From Marinicellulosiphila megalodicopiae (GTDB lineage Bacteria > Pseudomonadota > Gammaproteobacteria > Pseudomonadales > Natronospirillaceae), in contig NZ_AP023087.1 in assembly GCF_045862395.1 (NCBI RefSeq), positions 1,860,001 through 1,924,000 of the forward strand: a DNA stretch of 64,000 nt, in the 5' to 3' direction. Position 1 is the stretch's first letter; every line of letters starts with the position of its first letter. Below the pieces are notes generated by a model. That model made no database searches. It was not told where the DNA came from and saw nothing but the letters and a program-made list of their open reading frames with translations. The position numbers and the translations under genes were made by a program. This document shows, one piece after another, positions 59,915 to 64,000 of this stretch.

Positions 59915-60766
59915 ATGAAAATCATAATCGATAATCAATTGGTGCTTGGTGATAAGTCAAAAGAGCGATTTATGACCCCAAAAGAGGTGCCTATTTTAAC
60001 GTCAATGGGGGTCTCAATGGCGGGTATGACGAAGGTTGTAGATAAATACCTTTGTTCCAGAAGTGCCCCCCATCATCATCGATTATTAATTAGTGTCGAA
60101 GGCTGTGCATCAATTAATAGTCATAGAGGGCATTTTGAAATTTTGCCCGAACAATCTATTTTATTCCCCGCTGGACAAGATTTTGTGTATTACGCAAATC
60201 AACCTTGGGATTTTATATGGTTTATGTTGCCCAAAGAATTATCACCTGATTTGTTGCCTCAAACGTTAAAAGTTGAAACGTTTGAACACAGTGAAGAGAT
60301 TTTCCATATATGTGTTTTACTGCAAATCACTCAAACTTCATTACTCAAAGATACGTTAAGCCAGCGGTTACAATATTTAGTAGAGCAGGCATTAAAGCGG
60401 TCAATTGTTGCAGGAAATGGAGCGATAAAATTACATCGACTTTTTGCAAACGTCGAACAACAATTGCATCTCTTGTGGACTGTAGAGGATCTATCTACTC
60501 AAATGCATTGTTCAAAAGCCTCATTACATCGTCATTGTATGAAAGAATACGATTGCTCACCCATGCATAAAATTACCCAGCTTAGAATGCGCAGAGCCTG
60601 TGATTTATTAAATCAAACAGATTGGTCAATTAAGCAAATTGCACAACAAGTCGGCTTTAAAGATCCATTAAATTTTTCACATCGTTTTAAACAATGGCAT
60701 AATCTCAGTCCAAAGCATTATCGAGCAAACAAAATCGAGCCAACAAATGACAATATTAACAATTAG
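59915..60766 (+). CDS. AraC family transcriptional regulator
   Basis: About 283 residues. N-terminal cupin-like ligand-binding half (RSAPHHHRLLISVEGCASI near residue 48, ILPEQSILFPAGQDF) and a C-terminal double HTH (WTVEDLSTQMHCSKASLHRHCMKEY near 190; WSIKQIAQQVGFKDPLNFSHRFKQWHNLSPKHYR near 240). The sugar-type N-half and divergent position point to control of the GH94 gene. I use ATG 59915; a GTG four codons upstream is possible. Its end overlaps the next gene by 20 bases. Confidence 0.9.
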   Translation: MKIIIDNQLVLGDKSKERFMTPKEVPILTSMGVSMAGMTKVVDKYLCSRSAPHHHRLLISVEGCASINSHRGHFEILPEQSILFPAGQDFVYYANQPWDFIWFMLPKELSPDLLPQTLKVETFEHSEEIFHICVLLQITQTSLLKDTLSQRLQYLVEQALKRSIVAGNGAIKLHRLFANVEQQLHLLWTVEDLSTQMHCSKASLHRHCMKEYDCSPMHKITQLRMRRACDLLNQTDWSIKQIAQQVGFKDPLNFSHRFKQWHNLSPKHYRANKIEPTNDNINN

Positions 60767-61556
60767 TAACAACAACCTAAGCATGGGTATTTCAACTTCA
60801 GGGGGCAGAATAGTCTCGTTTAAAATCGATGATCAAGAGTCATTGGTGCAACAAGGGATTCAAGTAGGTTCAACTTTTTGGCCTGCACCTCAATCATTGT
60901 GGGGGTGGCCGCCTCCAGCAATTTTGGATGAAGAACAATATGATGTATTAGAGCACAGTGAAACCTGTATTGTGTTGCAATCTAAAGCAGATGATAAGTT
61001 AGCAGTGAAGCTTCAAAAAATCTTAACATGTAAGAAAAATGGAATTGAAGTGACTTATAAGTTAGTCAATATTAGTGAAAAGCCAAACCAAATGGCGCCT
61101 TGGGAGATCACTCGGTTAGAAGGTGGTGTGACGTTTTATGAAAGTAGTTGCCAATTAGAGTCTCAATCCACATGTGATATTGAACAACTGGGAAAGTACC
61201 AATGGTATGATTATCAGCCTGAATTACTTGCCGATCCTGTACCTAAAATTTTTGCAAATGAATCTACAGGTTGGCTTGCAAATGCGCACAAAGGGTTGTT
61301 GTTAATAAAACAATTTACCCCAGTTGAAAAGTGCAACGTTGCCCCTGGTGAAAGTGAAGTTGAAATATACGCTCATCAAGATGCAGCGAATGCTTATATT
61401 GAAATTGAGCAACAAGGCGCCTTTGAAGTCATTGAATCCGGTGAGTCTTTAAGTTGGTCGGTATTGTGGTGTTTAAGCCGCTTAGATAAGCAAGTTACTA
61501 TTAAATCTGGAAATCAATTATTAATTGATCATGTACACAATCACTTAAAGCTGTGA
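60747..61556 (+). CDS. DUF4380 domain-containing protein (aldose-epimerase-like fold)
   Basis: 269 residues, beta-rich: GGRIVSFKIDDQESLV near residue 17, STFWPAPQSLWGWPPPAIL near 42, MAPWEITRLEGG near 105. The DUF4380 pattern and beta-sandwich resemble galactose mutarotases. Overlaps the AraC gene by 20 bases, so it is translationally coupled with it and probably part of the same sugar module. Confidence 0.8.
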   Translation: MTILTISNNNLSMGISTSGGRIVSFKIDDQESLVQQGIQVGSTFWPAPQSLWGWPPPAILDEEQYDVLEHSETCIVLQSKADDKLAVKLQKILTCKKNGIEVTYKLVNISEKPNQMAPWEITRLEGGVTFYESSCQLESQSTCDIEQLGKYQWYDYQPELLADPVPKIFANESTGWLANAHKGLLLIKQFTPVEKCNVAPGESEVEIYAHQDAANAYIEIEQQGAFEVIESGESLSWSVLWCLSRLDKQVTIKSGNQLLIDHVHNHLKL

Positions 61557-61621
61557 ACTCTATTGTGAACCATGTAGAATACGCCACTTTTTAAAATTGA
61601 ATGAGTGTTTGAGGATTCATT

Positions 61622-62464
61622 ATGATCAAAATTGCCGTACCCAATAAAGGTGGATTGTTTGGGCCAACGTTAGAATTATTAAGTGAATGTGGTTATCACA
61701 TCAAAAAATCTGAGAAAGCGTTGACGTGCATTGATCATAAAAACAACGTTGAATTCTATTTTATTCGGGCAAGTGATATCCCAATGTATTTATCTGCTGG
61801 CATCATTGATATTGGAATTACGGGTATTGATTTTTGTGTTGAGCGCCAATCCAAAGCGGTTAAAGTGTTGGATTTAAATTTTGGTCATTCTAAATTATGC
61901 GTTGCTGTGCCAAATGAAAGTGAGATTACATCTCAGGATGAAATTCAAAATTTACGCATAGCAACTAGTTTTGTAAATACGACACAAGCATTTTTTGCAG
62001 GAAAAAATAATACTACTGTTGAGTTAGAAGGTGCCGTTGAAATTTCGGTTAAATTGGGTATTTCTGATGCGATCGTAGATATTGTAGAAACAGGATCGTC
62101 AATTAAGCAAGCAGGTTTGCGTATCATTGGTGAGCCAATGAGTTATTCAAATGCGGCTATCTTTACTCGCCCAGAGTACAAAGAAAATGATGAAATTAAA
62201 AAACTTACATCAAGAGTGGCAGGTAAAATTGTTGCTTCTCAATTTGTGATGATTGAATACGACGCACCAAAAGCCGTTTCTGAAAAGGCGTGCCAGTTAA
62301 CTCCTGGTATTAAATCACCAACGATTACACCTCTAAAAGACACAAGTTGGGTGGCGGTTAAATCGATGATCGAGCAAGATAAGGTCAATGAGGTGATGGA
62401 TCAACTAGAGTCATTAGGTTGTGAAGGGATTTATACAACTAAAATATTAAGTGCTCGTATCTAA
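61622..62464 (+). CDS. hisG: ATP phosphoribosyltransferase HisG (long form, actinobacterial-like)
   Basis: First step of histidine synthesis (ATP + PRPP). 280 residues with the catalytic part (IKIAVPNKGGLFGPTLELL at the start; DGAVEISVKLGISDAIVDIVETG-type PRPP loop near 140) and the C-terminal regulatory ACT-like domain (TPGIKSPTITPLKDTSWVAVKSM near 222). The opening VPNKGGL, the E-F-Y-F-I-R stretch and the C-domain resemble actinobacterial HisG rather than the E. coli type (which begins RIAMQKSGRL). It stands alone, with no other his gene nearby, and is closed by a terminator. Confidence 0.9.
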   Translation: MIKIAVPNKGGLFGPTLELLSECGYHIKKSEKALTCIDHKNNVEFYFIRASDIPMYLSAGIIDIGITGIDFCVERQSKAVKVLDLNFGHSKLCVAVPNESEITSQDEIQNLRIATSFVNTTQAFFAGKNNTTVELEGAVEISVKLGISDAIVDIVETGSSIKQAGLRIIGEPMSYSNAAIFTRPEYKENDEIKKLTSRVAGKIVASQFVMIEYDAPKAVSEKACQLTPGIKSPTITPLKDTSWVAVKSMIEQDKVNEVMDQLESLGCEGIYTTKILSARI

Positions 62465-62475
62465 TTGAGCAAAAG

Positions 62476-62505
62476 CAAAAAAAGCAGCCATTGGCTGCTT
62501 TTTTT
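62476..62505. terminator. Bidirectional terminator after hisG
   Basis: Stem AAGCAGCCA / TGGCTGCTT flanked by an A run and a T run. Confidence 0.92.
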
Positions 62506-62523
62506 ATGTCAGAAATAAAAGAA

Positions 62524-62907
62524 TTATTTCCAGATGATTTCAGTGGTTTTTTCATTATCAATATTTAGCCAGCAGTCAGGGTTTTCTGTTTCATCTTCTT
62601 CCCAACTTGATTTTATGCATCGAGCTTGAATTTGAGTGTCTTGTACAAATTGTTGGGCGCAGGCTAAATCGTTATTCCATGTTGTGTTTTGGCTATCAAA
62701 CCAAATGCTTGAAAAGCCAGATTGTGCCTTTAGTAGGACATTCACATCGATAATATGGTCTACAACAAAAATTTGAGTGCTAAGCATGTCGCCTTTTTTG
62801 CTAAATTCAACCGTTCGACTTGAAAGTGTGCTTAGCCAGTTTTTGATAGTTTCAGCGTCTTTCGTTTTTACGTAAATTTCAATATCGGGTTGGTTTTGAC
62901 TGGACAT
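62524..62907 (-). CDS. Conserved hypothetical protein, 127 aa
   Basis: Not recognised. Soluble, acidic, tryptophan-rich C-terminal half (SSWEEDETENPDCWLNI). No motif. Starts four bases after the stop of the gene at 62911, so they are coupled. Confidence 0.65.
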   Translation of the reverse strand: MSSQNQPDIEIYVKTKDAETIKNWLSTLSSRTVEFSKKGDMLSTQIFVVDHIIDVNVLLKAQSGFSSIWFDSQNTTWNNDLACAQQFVQDTQIQARCIKSSWEEDETENPDCWLNIDNEKTTEIIWK

Positions 62908-62910
62908 GGT

Positions 62911-63192
62911 TTACTCATCTAAAAAGTATCTAAGGATGCGAAATACGCTCAACGCCATATATCCGCGAAAGCTGATTATGATACCAAATATTAATACAAT
63001 TAACCCAACTAAAGTAATCAGTTCCGCTTGCAAAGAGGGTTCTGCCAAGGTGTTGGTCCAAACAATCACCATCATGCCAAGGGCAAACAGATAGCTGCCT
63101 TTTACTAACAAAGCAAAATTTTCAGTTGGTTTTTCCGATTGCTCAATAATCCATCGTTTACTAGATTGTTTAAACTGTTGGAAGTTAATCAT
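62911..63192 (-). CDS. Small membrane protein, 93 aa
   Basis: Two hydrophobic helices (LFALGMMVIVWTNTLA near 35-50 and LITLVGLIVLIFGIIISF near 58-76) with a basic N-terminus. Not recognised. Divergent from dapE. Confidence 0.65.
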   Translation of the reverse strand: MINFQQFKQSSKRWIIEQSEKPTENFALLVKGSYLFALGMMVIVWTNTLAEPSLQAELITLVGLIVLIFGIIISFRGYMALSVFRILRYFLDE

Positions 63193-63256
63193 GATTTATC
63201 CCTTTAAAAATCGTATAATGCGCCACCTTTTTTAGTTTAGTTGAAATATTTACGTT

Positions 63257-64000
63257 ATGTCTGACTCTCGCACAATACAATATACCTACGATCTTTTATC
63301 TCGCCAGTCTGTGACACCAGAAGACTGCGGTTGCCAAGAATTTATTTCTGATACATTAGCGCCATCTGGTTTTGTGTCTGAACAAATGAATTTTGAAGAT
63401 GTGAAAAACGTCTGGATTCGAAAAGGCACACAGTCTCCCGTATTTGTATTTGCAGGTCATACTGATGTTGTGCCAGTAGGCGATGCATCAAAATGGGATT
63501 CAGATCCGTTTGTGCCAACGCTTCGTGATGGAATGATTTACGCACGCGGAGCCGCTGACATGAAAGGCTCAATTGCCTGTTTTATGGATGCTGCTGAGCA
63601 ATTTGTAAAAGATTTTCCTGACCATAAAGGTTCGATCGCGATGTTAATTACGTCCGATGAAGAGGCTGATGCCATCAACGGCACCGTTAAAGTGGTTGAA
63701 GTATTAGAAAAACGTAATGAAAAAATGGATTACTGCTTAGTGGGTGAGCCTTCAAGTAGTGATGTCGTTGGTGATACCATCAAAAATGGCCGTCGTGGTT
63801 CAATGATTGGTCGGTACACGTTCCATGGCGTGCAAGGTCATGTTGCATACCCTCAATTGGCCGATAACCCTGTACATAAAATATTGCCATTTTTACAAGA
63901 AATGGTGGACACAGTTTGGGATGAAGGTAATGAGTTTTTCCCAGCAACCAGCTTTCAAATCTCAAACATCAACAGTGGTACAGGCGCTACTAACGTCATT
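63257..64000 (+). CDS. dapE: Succinyl-diaminopimelate desuccinylase DapE (3' end outside window)
   Basis: Zinc enzyme of lysine/meso-diaminopimelate synthesis. The frame is open to the window edge, giving 248 residues of about 375. Visible: AGHTDVVPVGD near residue 71 (zinc His and Asp), RGAADMKGS near 101 (bridging Asp), ITSDEEADA near 137 (general-base Glu and zinc Glu), VGEPSS near 166 and HGVQGHVAYP near 197. The match to E. coli DapE is close throughout. Confidence 0.96.
   Translation, partial: MSDSRTIQYTYDLLSRQSVTPEDCGCQEFISDTLAPSGFVSEQMNFEDVKNVWIRKGTQSPVFVFAGHTDVVPVGDASKWDSDPFVPTLRDGMIYARGAADMKGSIACFMDAAEQFVKDFPDHKGSIAMLITSDEEADAINGTVKVVEVLEKRNEKMDYCLVGEPSSSDVVGDTIKNGRRGSMIGRYTFHGVQGHVAYPQLADNPVHKILPFLQEMVDTVWDEGNEFFPATSFQISNINSGTGATNVI

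Overview
The window comes from a low-GC (by eye, mid-to-high 30s %) gammaproteobacterium, most likely a marine Alteromonadales-like heterotroph. The pointers are the rpsU-yqeY-dnaG-rpoD macromolecular-synthesis cluster with a CAT-anticodon tRNA after it, FtsY/FtsE, a YacL (UPF0231) protein, a rimK operon of the marine gammaproteobacterial type, GatCAB, and polysaccharide genes (GH3, GH94). No species can be named from the sequence alone.

Layout. 0-16.6 kb: mostly housekeeping and conserved small genes (end of a DUF3482 GTPase, MAPEG protein, malic enzyme, trpS, a large lipoprotein, lytic transglycosylase with DUF350, PhyH, recQ, cupin, yacL, DUF547, rhlE, DUF6151, and a tight MepB operon with two small membrane proteins). 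16.6-23.9 kb: an accessory island. Seven small genes all lie on the + strand between minus-strand flanks. They are separated by long non-coding repeats and by imperfect inverted repeats whose right ends read GTTA/GTTG at a fixed short distance before the next start codon. This is the architecture of an integron gene-cassette array without a visible integrase (CALIN type). Its first cassette gene carries every zinc ligand of a subclass B1 metallo-beta-lactamase and looks IMP-like; it is the most notable item in the window. Other cassette genes are a GNAT acetyltransferase, a YciI-like protein and four unknowns.

23.9-32.8 kb: ftsY-ftsE (with ftsX missing where it is normally found, next to the island), a membrane-anchored unknown, rsmD, then rpsU-yqeY-dnaG-rpoD and the tRNA. 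32.9-41.7 kb: an 8-bp tandem repeat, GH3 glucosidase, DUF2147, a dehydratase/LysR/SRAP group, DUF432 with an MscS channel, and a LysR gene framed by two copies of an operator-bearing repeat. 41.8-47.2 kb: rimK, an AstE-like desuccinylase and a RimB-like protease, a fatty-acid hydroxylase, a MerR regulator with a textbook MerR-type promoter in front of an NAD(P)H oxidoreductase, and two tandem Bor-like lipoproteins.

47.3-64 kb: gatCAB, a two-gene redox module (TerB-ferredoxin-reductase fusion plus membrane polyferredoxin), two tandem diguanylate cyclases, small stress membrane proteins, a GH94 phosphorylase with a divergent AraC regulator and DUF4380 protein, a lone hisG of actinobacterial-like type, two small conserved genes, and the start of dapE, which runs off the window. 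Intrinsic terminators are well preserved between most units, so transcription units can be drawn with fair confidence.
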